A DNA stretch of 55,444 nt from Chthoniobacterales bacterium (GCA_013815325.1 JACDGM010000010.1:1-55444); one strand, 5' to 3'. Numbered from the stretch's first letter, positions 25,618-35,919 are shown. The notes: generated from the sequence alone by a model not told the origin. Numbers and translations are program-made.

Positions 25618-28035
25618 ATGTTTAACCCGATCGCACGCTACACGCGTTGGCTGCACACCCAGTGGCCCGCCGGCGCCGTCGAGAAACTGCCGGTCTCGGG
25701 AGAGAATGGCGCGACCGCGCTGCACGGGGTGCGCATCGTCGGCGATCTCACCGGCATCCCGCTCTTGAAATTTTCCTCGGCCACCGGCGCCGGAGCGGTG
25801 CGGGCGATCCTGGTCGAAGCCGACTTCCGAAAGGAAGAAAAGGGAGAGAAGCAGGATGACATCTTTGATCTGGCAATCATCGGCGCTGGCGTATCAGGGG
25901 TGTCGGCCGCAATCGAGGCGAAACGAGCAGGTCTGCGCTTTGTCCTCTTCGAGGCCACACAGGTTTTCTCGACAGTCGTCAATTTTCCAAAACAGAAACC
26001 GATCTACACCTATCCCACCGGAATGAAGCTCGACGGCGGGCTACAATTCTCCGCCACGGTAAAGGAGGAGCTGGTCGAGGAGATGGAGCGGCAACAGCAG
26101 GCCGCCGGCATCGAAGCGACAGCGGCACACATCGAGCGGATCGAGCATAAGAGCGGGGAGCTATTGCTCCATCACTCGGATGAGCAGCTAACTCGCGCGC
26201 GCCGCGTGATCATCGCGATTGGCCGGAGTGGCAACTTCCGCAAGCTCGGCTGCCCGGGCGAAGACCTCGACAAAGTCTATAACAGACTTTTCGATCCGAA
26301 AGAGTTTGCGGGCAAACAAGCGCTCGTCGTGGGTGGCGGAGATAGCGCCATGGAGACAGCGATAGCTCTCACGAGCAGCGGCGCGCATGTCACCTTGAGT
26401 TATCGCAAGAAGGAGTTCTCACGTGCCAAACCTGAGAACGTCGCCAAGGTGCAGACACTCGTAGCCGACGCGCGCGCGCACGTACAGGTTGAGAAACCGA
26501 CCTCCGAGCGAGTCAGCACCGCGATGACGGATGGGATGCGCCACGACAGGAAACCGGGCTCACTCAAGCTAGCCCTCGGCACGACCGTGACGCGGATCGA
26601 GTCCGCGCGTGCATTTCTTCAGAACGGTTCCGAAACAGAGTTACCTAACGACGTCGTCTTCACCATGCTCGGCCGTGAAGCGCCACTCGATTTCTTCCGT
26701 CGTAGTGGGCTAGCGGTGGACGGTGATTGGCGACTCACGACCTGGATTAGCTGTCTAGCTTTCGTCTTCTTCTGTGTCCTGCTCTATCATTGGAAATCGA
26801 ATCATCCAGCCGAGCTCCCGGTCCAGCAATGGGCGAGTAAAGCCCACGCCTTTCCTTTCAACGTCCCACAAGCAATCGACGCCGCTGGCGGTCGGCTGGC
26901 TGAGTGGTCGAAAAGCGAGACCAACCTTCTCTACACGATTAAGCGCGGCCTCGGAAATCCCTCCTTCTATTACACGCTCGCTTACTGCACCTGCGTCTTT
27001 GTCTTCGGTATTCGGCGCATCCGGCGGCGGCGCACTCCTTATGTGACATTGCAGACGGTTGTCCTCATCTGCTTTCAATGCATCCCGCTCTTCATCCTGC
27101 CGGAGGTCATCCTTCCATGGATGGGACGCAACGGCTGGTTCGAGCCGGGTCATCCTTTGCGCTGGCTGGCTGATCACTTATTCGAGAGCTACGACGGATC
27201 GTTAGGTCACGAGCGCGCCTACTGGCGGGCTTACGGTTTCATCCTCGCTTTTCCTCTTAATGTTTATAACGTCTTTACCGATCATCCGATGTGGCTCTGG
27301 CTGGGGATTTGTTTCCTCCAAACCTTTGTCGTTATTCCGCTCATTATCTTCCGCTGGGGTAAAGGCGCCTACTGCGGCTGGGTCTGCTCCTGCGGCGCGC
27401 TCGCCGAAACGATGGGCGACACTCAGCGCACCAAGATGCCGCACGGCCCATTTTGGAACCGAGTCAATATGGTTGGACAAGGGGCACTCCTTTTCGCCTT
27501 CGCGATCCTGGGCCTGCGCATCGCCGGCTGGGCTCTCGGAGAAGAGTCTTGGGCAACGCGTTGGTATCATAAGCTCTTTGAGGGCATCCCGTATCTCAAC
27601 TACTCCTGGAGCGTCGACATCCTCATGGGCGGCATCCTCGGTGTCGGACTTTACTTCTGGTTCAGCGGCCGGGTCTGGTGCCGCTTTGCCTGCCCCCTCG
27701 CGGCCCTCATGCATATCTACACACGTTTCTCGCGCTACCGGATTTTCCCTGAGAAATCGAAGTGTATCTCCTGTAACGTCTGTACGTCGGTCTGCCATCA
27801 AGGGATCGATGTCATGAACTTCGCCAACAAAGGTCTGCCGATGGAAGACCCGGAATGCGTCCGTTGCTCGGCCTGCGTGCAGCAATGCCCCACCGGCGTC
27901 CTCTCCTTCGGCCGCTATGATAGCCGAAAAAACATCATTCTTGATAACCTCGCTGCCTCTCCAGTCCAGAGACGCGAGGAAGAGGGGCGTAACGGGCTAG
28001 CAGAGGACTTCTCATTTCCTTTCCCGCGAGTGTAA
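25618..28035 (+). CDS. Flavoprotein / NosR-NapH-like 4Fe-4S membrane oxidoreductase fusion
   Basis: In this 805-residue protein residues ~80-370 form a thioredoxin-reductase-like flavoprotein: FAD motif IIGAGVSGVSAA, NAD(P) motif VVGGGDSAMETAIAL, third FAD-type string NDVVFTMLGREAP. A membrane part with about six helices follows from ~378, with NosR/NapH motifs CGWVCSCGALAE and WCRFACPLAALM. Two 4Fe-4S clusters close it: CISCNVCTSVC and CVRCSACVQQCPTG. The layout predicts electron flow from NAD(P)H through FAD to membrane Fe-S centres and an unknown acceptor. The N-terminal ~75 residues match nothing I recognise. The start at MFNPIARYTRW is preferred over an upstream alternative. Confidence 0.85.
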   Translation: MFNPIARYTRWLHTQWPAGAVEKLPVSGENGATALHGVRIVGDLTGIPLLKFSSATGAGAVRAILVEADFRKEEKGEKQDDIFDLAIIGAGVSGVSAAIEAKRAGLRFVLFEATQVFSTVVNFPKQKPIYTYPTGMKLDGGLQFSATVKEELVEEMERQQQAAGIEATAAHIERIEHKSGELLLHHSDEQLTRARRVIIAIGRSGNFRKLGCPGEDLDKVYNRLFDPKEFAGKQALVVGGGDSAMETAIALTSSGAHVTLSYRKKEFSRAKPENVAKVQTLVADARAHVQVEKPTSERVSTAMTDGMRHDRKPGSLKLALGTTVTRIESARAFLQNGSETELPNDVVFTMLGREAPLDFFRRSGLAVDGDWRLTTWISCLAFVFFCVLLYHWKSNHPAELPVQQWASKAHAFPFNVPQAIDAAGGRLAEWSKSETNLLYTIKRGLGNPSFYYTLAYCTCVFVFGIRRIRRRRTPYVTLQTVVLICFQCIPLFILPEVILPWMGRNGWFEPGHPLRWLADHLFESYDGSLGHERAYWRAYGFILAFPLNVYNVFTDHPMWLWLGICFLQTFVVIPLIIFRWGKGAYCGWVCSCGALAETMGDTQRTKMPHGPFWNRVNMVGQGALLFAFAILGLRIAGWALGEESWATRWYHKLFEGIPYLNYSWSVDILMGGILGVGLYFWFSGRVWCRFACPLAALMHIYTRFSRYRIFPEKSKCISCNVCTSVCHQGIDVMNFANKGLPMEDPECVRCSACVQQCPTGVLSFGRYDSRKNIILDNLAASPVQRREEEGRNGLAEDFSFPFPRV

Positions 28036-28103
28036 ACCCGACCGTGGAACCTGTCGGTAAAATGTCTTGACGTCGGCCGTGCCGGCCGCGTAAGACTGCG
28101 GGA

Positions 28104-30103
28104 ATGAAAATTCCTCAGCAACTCCGGTTACTGTGCCGCCTTGGCTTACTTCAATTTGCGTTCGTCCTTACGCTGCAAACCAGCCAGGCCGGCAGTGCAA
28201 CCTGGAATCTTAACCCGGTCAACGGGAATTGGAATACGGCAACGAACTGGACGCCCGCGACGGTGCCTAATGGACCTTTGGACACGGCAAGCTTCGGTGT
28301 CTCCAATAGGACTGCTGTTTCTCTGTCGTTACCTACCGAGGTTAACGGGATATCTTCGACTCCGGCGCGAGCGCATTTACTATCACACCCACTGTTGCGG
28401 ACCCCGTCAACGTGTTGACGATCAGCGGCGCTGGCATCACGAATAACTCCGGGATTACGCAAAACCTGGTAACGAACGCGAATGATCCAAGCACAGCGAG
28501 ATACACTTTACGAACAGCGCGACGGCCGGGAGCGGCACACTCATCACGAACAACGGTACCCGATCCTTGGCAACGGCAGCTTCACGCAATTCTTTGATGC
28601 CGCAACGGCCGGCAGCGCGACGATAGTAAATCACGGGGGCGCGGTTCCTGGTTCCTCTGGTGCTAGCGCCACGTTCTTCAACGGCACCTCGAGCGCGGGC
28701 AATGGCACGTTCATTAACACCGCTACCCCTGGCGCGACCGCCGGGTATATCTACTTCGTCGACAGTTCGACTGCGGCTGAGGGCACTTTCACGAATGACG
28801 GCTTTATCTCTTTCTCCGGCTCTTCGACGGCGGCCAATGGAATTTTCACGAACGGTCAGGGCCAGATAGCATTCGGCGCCTCCACGACCGCAGGCAATGG
28901 CATCTTCACGTGTAAGGGGAGTGAGACGAGCGGTGTTGAAGGGAGCGTCATTTTTTTCGGCGGGACCGCGGACCATGCCACAGTGACGGTTGAGGGCGGC
29001 GCAGTCAGCGGCGCAGGCGGCGCCAGCATTCAATTCGACGGCAGCGCGACCGCAGCCGCTGGTAATTTCACCATCAACGGCGGGGCGATCAGCAGCGCGG
29101 ATGGCGGTGTCGCTGTGTTCGATGGCACAACACAGGGAGGTAGCGCCACCTTCACGATAAACGGCGGAGCGGTCAGCGGCGCAAACGGAGGCAGAGTAAT
29201 CTTTGACTCAGACGCGGATGGCAAACAGAACTGCAGCGCGGCCAACGCTACTCTCATTGCCAACGGCGGGCTGAATGGCGGCAGCGGGAGTGTCATTGAA
29301 TTTCAAGGGAACTCCAGTGGAGGCGCTTCGCGGATAAAGCTTTTTTGGAATGGTGGTCTGGATATTAGCAACCGTTCGACAATTCTCACCGTGACGATCG
29401 GCTCGCTCGAAGGAAGCGGAATTGTCTTCCTGGGAGGCAACGGTTTAAGCGTAGGTGGCACTAACCTGGACACGACGTTTTCTGGAGTGTTACAGGACGG
29501 CGGGAGCGCGGGTGGCACTGGCGACTCGCTAACCAAGGTTGGCAGCGGCAAATTAACTCTGAGCGGTGCTAACACTTAAACTGGCGGGACGACCTTGAAG
29601 CGGGGCACATTGGTTGTCAGCAACCGGAGTGGATCAGGGACTGGTACCGGCGCAGTGCAAGTGAACGCCGGCACTTTAGGCGGGGGCGGGATTATTGGTG
29701 GTGCGGGAACCCTCGGCACAGGCAGCGGCGCCGGAGCTTTCCTCGCTCCGGCTGCTGGAGCAACCAGGCAAGCGACCTTACCATCCAGGGAACGCTTACC
29801 TTGCAAGCTGATACCACCTACGCCTACACTTACAAAGCGAAAGGCGGAAGGTCTCGAACCGATCAGGTCATCGCCAACGGCGTGACCATCAACAGCGCCA
29901 CCATTATCGTGCAAGGAAGCGGTCAGGGAGCGTTGCAGGCCGGCAGCGTCTTGACGGTACTGAGTAACACCTCGGCGAATCCGATCTCCGGCACGTTTAC
30001 CAACCTCCTCGACGGCGCGATCCTGGCCGTCAACGGCAATAACTTGCAAGCTAACTACGAAGGCGGCGACGGGAACGATCTTACGCTCACGGTGTTGCCG
30101 TGA
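28104..30103 (+). pseudogene. Broken autotransporter-type beta-strand repeat protein
   Basis: A signal peptide (MKIPQQLRLLCRLGLLQFAF ... TSQAG) and the typical opening ATWNLNPVNGNWNTATNWTP are intact, but the frame breaks near 28350. Gly/Ala/Thr-rich beta repeats resume in another frame at ~28550 and run to KVGSGKLTLSGANT, where a TAA replaces the Tyr codon of the family motif GANTYTGGT. TGGTTLKRGTLVVSNRSGSG follows in frame, then a further shift near 29765 leads to a normal tail ending GGDGNDLTLTVLP. At least two frameshifts and one nonsense change make it a pseudogene. The family is secreted; no barrel domain is visible. Confidence 0.88.
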
Positions 30104-30169
30104 CAGATCAAAGTTGGCGCGCGTGCGAGGCGCACGCGCTCCACGGAGGTAAGCGCGGCCGCGCCGACG

Positions 30170-31275
30170 CTACGTCTTCGGCGGCTGCGCCGCGCCGGCG
30201 CCGCTTTCCTGCGAAGGCCCAGCTTCGGCCTTTGCCGGAAGCTTGATGCCTAACGTTGTCAGGAATGGCTGAAGCGAGCGGTCACGACTGAGGAAATTGC
30301 GAATCGAGAGGTCGATGTCGCGCGAGCCGCCCGGCGCGTAAATTCCTGCCGCAATTTTAACCCCGCGCTCCTATCAAGAAATCCGCTCGGCGCTTTTTCG
30401 AAAACAGTCGCCATGTCGGCGGCGATGGCGTCTGCCTAGGCATAGCCGTAGAAGCCGCCATCGTAACCGACGAGATGGCCCAATAGGCGACAAAAGCGGT
30501 ATTGGGATCGCTTCCGTGTCTCCCCGTTTTTCGCCGTCTCCCCGACTGCGAACATCTGGAAACTGACGTTCGCGAGAATGGTGTAGGAGTCGTCGCCGGT
30601 CTTCACGCCGGGTGAACCGAGGAGACTGTCCGGAACGCCTTAGCTCGGTCTTGGTGAAGGCGACCGGCGCTTTCACGGCGACGATGTTCGACTGGAAATC
30701 GGTCTTGAGTTTCGCCAGTTCCTTGCGCAGTTTTTCCACCTCTGCGCGCTCGTTAGGCGGAAGGCCGAGACCGGCGCGGCGGTAATCGCGCAGCGTGTAT
30801 TCGAGGAGAAGCGCGTCCTCGCCTGCGAGCTGCGGCTCGGTCTCGGCAAAGGCTTTGACCGCCTCGTAAACATTTTCCCGGTAATCGACCCCGACCGCCC
30901 AATCCTATAAAACCTTGACTGCCTTCTCGGCGGCGTCCCGCATCGCCGGTTGCTGATTCGTCTGCTGAATGAAGACCGTTTTCTGGATCGCGATCGCCGC
31001 CTCGTTTTGAACGTTGTCGAGCGCACCGATCGTGCTCGCGAGCGTCACTTTGGCAAGGTCCTGTTTCCCGATGGCGTCGAGCGCCGCGTTGGCTTTAGCG
31101 ATCGCAGTGTCGATTTCCCCCTGCAGGGCGATCGGCGTTTGCGGCCAGTCAGGGATAGTCAGTATTTCGTTCGCCTTCGCGGCCGCGCCTGGAAGTCAGC
31201 GACGCTTTTTCAATCTTCCGCGCGGACGGAAACAGCCGAGGAGGCGAGGAGACTAACGAGCAGAATTCGTTTCAT
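30170..31275 (-). pseudogene. Decayed M3-family oligopeptidase
   Basis: The 5' end encodes a signal peptide (MKRILLVSLLASSAVSVRAE) followed at once by a stop. Family-like segments then appear in shifting frames: AALDAIGKQDLAKVTLASTI, NVYEAVKAFAET, LLLEYTLRDYRRAGLGLPPN, LRKELAKLKTDFQSNIVAVK. Near the end YGYA, FEKAPSGFLDR and DRSLQPFLTTLGIKLP match the C-terminus of M3 (thimet-like) peptidases. The central third, including the HExxH zinc motif, is missing. The length is about half of the usual ~680 residues. It is clearly non-functional. Confidence 0.85.
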
Positions 31276-31352
31276 AAGATGCAAAAATAAGCCGACTCCG
31301 TTCTCCACAATTGGCAATTGGAAATTCCCGGTGGCCAATGGACAATCCTCGC

Positions 31353-31934
31353 ATGAGAAATTTCGCGACCGGGTTCCTCGTCGCCTTCATCCCTATTTTC
31401 GTCGCGATCGATGCCGTCGGGATGGTGGCAATTTTCATCGGCTTGGGCGCGAACGTCGACGCGAAACGCCGCCAACAGGAAGCGCTCCTCGGCATCGTGA
31501 CCGCGCTCGCCATCTCGGTCGGGTTTATGTTTCTAGGTAAACTGGTTTTCCAGGCGCTCGGGATCACGGTGGCCGATTTCCAAGTGGCGGGCGGTTTGAT
31601 CCTGCTCGCTTTCGCCGTGCGCGATCTGCTCGAGGTGGGCGGCGAAAAACGTGTGACTACGGAGGACTTTGGCATTGTCCCACTCGGGATGCCACTCATC
31701 GCCGGGCCGGCCTTGCTGACCGCGCTCCTGGTTCTCATAGATAGAGTCGGCGCCGGCTTCACGATATTCTCTCTGCTCGTAAATCTGCTCATCGTGGCGG
31801 TGGTTTTTCGTTATGCCGATCTGCTCACGAAATGGATGGGCAAACAAGGAATCAACGGCATCTCGAAACTTGTTTCGCTCTTGTTGGCGGCGATCGCGGT
31901 GAGTTTGATTCGTCGCGGCTGGCTGGGCCGGTGA
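31353..31934 (+). CDS. MarC family integral membrane protein
   Basis: The 193-residue protein begins MRNFATGFLVAFIPIFVAID and has six predicted TM helices. The family strings are ALLGIVTALAISVGFMFLGK, AGGLILLAFAVRDLL and the conserved loop IVPLGMPLIAGPALLTALLV. MarC proteins are of uncertain function (once linked to antibiotic resistance, now considered a possible small-molecule transporter). The upstream in-frame extension from 31311 is hydrophilic and not conserved, so the internal ATG is used. Confidence 0.88.
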   Translation: MRNFATGFLVAFIPIFVAIDAVGMVAIFIGLGANVDAKRRQQEALLGIVTALAISVGFMFLGKLVFQALGITVADFQVAGGLILLAFAVRDLLEVGGEKRVTTEDFGIVPLGMPLIAGPALLTALLVLIDRVGAGFTIFSLLVNLLIVAVVFRYADLLTKWMGKQGINGISKLVSLLLAAIAVSLIRRGWLGR

Positions 31935-32132
31935 GAAAGGTGTAGAGGCGGGCGTGTCGCCCACTAAGCAGGGCATCACCGCTCCGGTCCGCGCGCCTCC
32001 TGAGCGCTTGGTCGCGCAGGCGTCACAATCGTTTGTCCAGAGATTCACGCGGGGCGTGTGTTACGAACCCGCGAATATCAAATGGCCGTGCGCCAGTCAA
32101 TTCTTCTCAAGCGGGCGCGGGCGAGGACGCGG

Positions 32133-32516
32133 TTAAAAAAGTCCGGTCCGCAGCATCACCAAGGTGCAGCCTTCCACGACTTCGATGCCGGCGCTGCTCG
32201 CTGCTGCTGCGAGGTCGTCGTTTTCCGCGCCGGGATTCATGATGATCCGTTGCGGCTCTGCGGCTACGATTTCGTCAATCAATGGAGTCGAGCGCGCCGC
32301 TCCGAGGTAAACTGTGACGGTGTGCACTGGCTCGCCGATGGTCGCGAGATTCGGGAAGCAGGTCAGGCCTTCGATCTCCTCGAACGCCGGGTTCACCGGG
32401 ATGGGGCGATAGTCGAAGCTCGCAAGGAGACGAACGGCCTGATTGGAATAGCGCTCCGGCTTGGGCGAAGCGCCCAGGACGGCGACGTTGCGTTTCTCCT
32501 CGGGAATGAGAGCCAT
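32133..32516 (-). CDS. CoA-binding domain protein (YccU-like)
   Basis: The 127-residue Rossmann-fold protein begins MALIPEEKRNVAVLGASPKP, with the nucleotide loop VLGASPKPERYSNQAVRLL. It continues PVNPAFEEIEGLTCFPNLAT and ends with GIEVVEGCTLVMLRTGLF; the family usually has EDxCxxI/V here, and Cys is kept as EGCTLVML. The family is related to the CoA-binding domain of succinyl-CoA synthetase; its precise role is unknown. It diverges from hpnH with about 100 bases between starts. A TTG four codons upstream would also open the frame. Confidence 0.85.
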   Translation of the reverse strand: MALIPEEKRNVAVLGASPKPERYSNQAVRLLASFDYRPIPVNPAFEEIEGLTCFPNLATIGEPVHTVTVYLGAARSTPLIDEIVAAEPQRIIMNPGAENDDLAAAASSAGIEVVEGCTLVMLRTGLF

Positions 32517-32616
32517 CTTGGAATACAATCGGCTGCGATCCCTCTGGCAGACGGGTCACCCAGGGCACGGGCGATTCCATTGACAGCCGGAACACGCTCG
32601 TTAGTATCCCGCACTT

Positions 32617-33906
32617 ATGAGATTTCCTCTCGCTCTCACGACTAAGATCGCCGCCTACATCGTCGGCCAGAAGATTCGTGGAACGAAAAAATTTGCCACG
32701 GTCTTGCAGTTGGAGCCGCTCCATACCTGTAACCTGACCTGTACCGGCTGCGGCCGAATTCGCGAATATTCGACTTCGCTGAAAGACATTTTGCCGCTGG
32801 AGGATTGCCTCGCGGCGGCGCAGGAGTGCAACGCGCCGATGATCTCGATCTGCGGCGGCGAGCCGCTGATTTATCCGCAGATCGAAGCGCTCGTCGAGGG
32901 GCTGCACGCGCAGGGCCGGATCATTTACGTCTGCACGAACGCGATGTTCATGCGTAAGAAAATGCGTGAATGGCTGACGGCCGAATACCCGAAGCGCGCG
33001 GCATTTGTCGAGGAAAAGATCGTCTCTCTACTGGCGGCGAGTTTGATCATCGAGAAGGACGCGGCAGCGATTCGGCTCGGGCCGAAGGATGCGTCGAAGC
33101 CGACGATCGCTCCGAACCGATGGATGTATTGGAACGTCCACCTCGATGGTCTCGAGCGGACGCACGATTTGATCGTCGAGCGCGAAGGCGTTTTCAAAGA
33201 ATGCATCCTCGCGATCAAAATGGCGAAGCAGCTCGGCTATCAGGTCGCGACGAACACCACTATCTATAAGGAGACCGACATGGGCGAGGTCGAGCAGATG
33301 TTCGATTACCTGAGCGATCTCGGCGTGGACGGCCACACCATTTCTCCCGGATACGAATACGACGCGGCGAAGAAGGACATGATCAAACGGCTCAATTTGC
33401 AGCCGGAGAATTTCTTCCTCACGCGCAAGATGACGATCGAGAAATTCCAGAAGATCGAAGAGTGGATGAAGAAGTACACGCTTTTCGGCACGCCGATCTA
33501 TTTCGAATTTCTCGGCGGCAAACGCGATCTCACCTGCTCGGCCTGGGCGATTCCGACGCGCAACATCCGGGGTTGGAAGGGCCCGTGCTATCTCATGACG
33601 GACGCCCATTATTCCAGCTACGCGGAGCTGCTCGAGAAAGTGCAGTGGGACAAATACGGAGTTGAGAACGGCGTCGTGAAAGACAGCCGTTGCGAGAATT
33701 GCATGGTGCATTGCGGCTATGAACCGACCGCGAGTCTGGGTTTGAACGCGCAGCGCGGCGACACTTGGAAAACGGTGCGCTTCAACTTCGGTTCGAAACC
33801 TAAGCCAACCGGCAAGGGCAACGAGATCACGGCCTACAACGGCGTCACTTCCGGCAACGGTCACCTCACGGGCAAGAAGGCGGAGCTAGCCGCGCAAGCA
33901 TCGTGA
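32617..33906 (+). CDS. hpnH: HpnH, hopanoid side-chain radical SAM enzyme
   Basis: The 429-residue radical SAM protein has its 4Fe-4S motif at C38, C42 and C45 (CNLTCTGCGRIREY), then ISICGGEPLIYPQIEALVEG. HpnH joins the 5'-deoxyadenosyl group to diploptene to give adenosylhopane, the first step of C35 hopanoid synthesis. Squalene-hopene cyclase follows nine bases later, fixing the pathway. Compared with typical HpnH an extra ~35 residues lie between KKMREWL and WMYWNVHLDGLERTHD (residues ~115-165). The C-terminus has further Cys residues (SRCENCMVHCGYEPTASLG), as in SPASM-like tails of this family. Confidence 0.93.
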   Translation: MRFPLALTTKIAAYIVGQKIRGTKKFATVLQLEPLHTCNLTCTGCGRIREYSTSLKDILPLEDCLAAAQECNAPMISICGGEPLIYPQIEALVEGLHAQGRIIYVCTNAMFMRKKMREWLTAEYPKRAAFVEEKIVSLLAASLIIEKDAAAIRLGPKDASKPTIAPNRWMYWNVHLDGLERTHDLIVEREGVFKECILAIKMAKQLGYQVATNTTIYKETDMGEVEQMFDYLSDLGVDGHTISPGYEYDAAKKDMIKRLNLQPENFFLTRKMTIEKFQKIEEWMKKYTLFGTPIYFEFLGGKRDLTCSAWAIPTRNIRGWKGPCYLMTDAHYSSYAELLEKVQWDKYGVENGVVKDSRCENCMVHCGYEPTASLGLNAQRGDTWKTVRFNFGSKPKPTGKGNEITAYNGVTSGNGHLTGKKAELAAQAS

Positions 33907-33915
33907 GCGCCAGTC

Positions 33916-35919
33916 ATGGCTAATCCGTCCGCGAACATTATCGCGCTGCCAAGGGTGCGGCCGCAAGAAAGCGCGCCTCGCCTAACGACTAACGACGAAC
34001 TCGCCGAAGCGATCGCGCTCGCCCAGCAGAACCTGCTTCGCCAGCAAAAGCCCGACGGCCATTGGGTCGGCGAGCTTATGGTCGATAGCACGCTCTGCTC
34101 CGACTACGTACTCTTCATGCATTGGCTCGGCGAAGTGGACGAGACGCTGCAGCGGCGTTGCGTGAAGCACATTCTCAAGCGCCAGCTCCCGGACGGCGGC
34201 TGGAATATTTACTATGGCGGCCCGAGCGAGATCAACGCCTGCGTCAAAGCCTACTTCGCGCTCAAGCTCGCCGGGCATAGCCCGGACGCGCCTTTCATGC
34301 AGGAAGCCCGCGCCAACATCATGCGGCTCGGCGGCATCCCGCGGATGAACACTTACAGCAAGCTATACCTGGCATTGTTAGGGCAATTTCCTTGGAAATA
34401 TTTGCCCGTCATCCCGGTTGAGATGGTGCTCCTGCCCAACTGGTGCTTCTTCAACATCTACAAAATGTCCTCCTGGAGCAGGGCCATGCTCATCCCGCTC
34501 GCCATCATCAATCATTTCAAGCCGACCCGCGACTTGCTGGAAAGCAAACACCTGCACGAGCTTTATCCTGTCGGCACCGAGGATAACGACTTCACTTTGC
34601 GGCGCGATCAGCGGTCGCTCACCTGGCGGAATTTTTTCCTGCGCGCCGATCGCGCCCTGAAGTGGCTCGAGCCGGTGCACGTCCGCGCCTTACGCCAGCG
34701 CGCGCTCGAAGAAGCGGAGCGCTGGATGGTCGAGCGAATCGGCGAGGGGAGTGACGGGCTCGCGGCGGTCTTCCCCGCGATGCTCAATTCCCTCGTCGCA
34801 TTGCGCGCTCTCGATTATCCGAAGGAGCATCCGCTCTACAGAAAGGCGCTGCGGGATTTCGAAGGACTCTTCGTCGACGACCCGGAAGATTTTCGCATTC
34901 AGCCCTGTCTCTCGCCGGTGTGGGATACCGCGATCAACATCATCGCGCTTGCTGAGTCCGGCTTCCCCGCGCAACATCCCGCGCTCCAGAAGGCGGCGCA
35001 GTGGCTGGTCGATCGAGAAGTGCGCGTGCGCTGCGATTGGACGGCGAACAATTCCCACAGCGAAGCGAGCGGCTGGGCTTTCGAATACAACAATGTCTTT
35101 TATCCCGATACCGATGACACCGCGATGGTGCTGATGGCGTTGCGTCTCGTCCGGCCTAACGAACAGCCGGAGCTGGCGGCGCTCTTCAAGCGCGCGCTCG
35201 ATTGGCAGTTGAGCTTCCAATGCGCTGATGGGGGCTGGGCGGCGTTCGATAAGGATGTCACGCGCCACTGGCTCGAGGACATGCCGTTTGCCGATCACAA
35301 CGCGATCCTCGATCCGACTTGCAGTGATCTGACCGCGCGCACTTTGGAATTGCTAGGCTACATCGGATTCAATCCTGGCCGCCCGCTCGTGCGCAAAGCT
35401 ATTCGCTATCTGCGCGAGACGCAGGAGGACGACGGCTCGTGGTATGGGCGCTGGGGAGTAAATTACATTTACGGCACGTGGCAGGTGCTGCGTGGCCTCT
35501 GTGCGATCGGCGAGGACATGACGGAGGACTGGATCCTGCGCGGACGCGATTGGCTGGAGAGCTGTCAGAACGACGATGGCGGCTGGGGCGAAACCTGCGC
35601 CTCCTACGAAAATCCCGATCTCAAAGGCAAAGGCTCGAGCACCGCTTCGCAAACCGCCTGGGCGATCATGGGAATCTGCGCCTGCGGGGATCTCGACCGC
35701 CTAAGTGTGCAGCGGGGATTGCGCTATCTGCTCGCGACGCAACGCGAGGACGGCGCTTGGGACGAGCCAGAAATTACCGGCACCGGATTTCCGCGGGTCT
35801 TCTATTTGAAATACGACATGTATCGCCAGAATTTCCCGCTCCTCGCGCTCGCGACCTACGTGAACTACCGCAGCGGCATCGGGCATTATCAGAGCTTCTA
35901 CCGCTGGGCCGGGACATAG
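33916..35919 (+). CDS. shc: Squalene-hopene cyclase
   Basis: The 667-residue protein has the catalytic acid motif DTDDTAMVL (~398-403) and several QW repeats (QKPDGHWVGEL, RQLPDGGWNIYYGG, QCADGGWAAFDKD, QEDDGSWYGRWG, QNDDGGWGETCASY). It cyclises squalene to hopene and diplopterol at the inner membrane, feeding HpnH. The conserved GTWQVLRGL and KYDMYRQNFPLLAL strings near the C-terminus are present, so the gene looks intact and full length. It is co-transcribed with hpnH; squalene-synthesis genes (hpnCDE) are not in the window. Two GCCTAACGA copies occur in it. Confidence 0.97.
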   Translation: MANPSANIIALPRVRPQESAPRLTTNDELAEAIALAQQNLLRQQKPDGHWVGELMVDSTLCSDYVLFMHWLGEVDETLQRRCVKHILKRQLPDGGWNIYYGGPSEINACVKAYFALKLAGHSPDAPFMQEARANIMRLGGIPRMNTYSKLYLALLGQFPWKYLPVIPVEMVLLPNWCFFNIYKMSSWSRAMLIPLAIINHFKPTRDLLESKHLHELYPVGTEDNDFTLRRDQRSLTWRNFFLRADRALKWLEPVHVRALRQRALEEAERWMVERIGEGSDGLAAVFPAMLNSLVALRALDYPKEHPLYRKALRDFEGLFVDDPEDFRIQPCLSPVWDTAINIIALAESGFPAQHPALQKAAQWLVDREVRVRCDWTANNSHSEASGWAFEYNNVFYPDTDDTAMVLMALRLVRPNEQPELAALFKRALDWQLSFQCADGGWAAFDKDVTRHWLEDMPFADHNAILDPTCSDLTARTLELLGYIGFNPGRPLVRKAIRYLRETQEDDGSWYGRWGVNYIYGTWQVLRGLCAIGEDMTEDWILRGRDWLESCQNDDGGWGETCASYENPDLKGKGSSTASQTAWAIMGICACGDLDRLSVQRGLRYLLATQREDGAWDEPEITGTGFPRVFYLKYDMYRQNFPLLALATYVNYRSGIGHYQSFYRWAGT

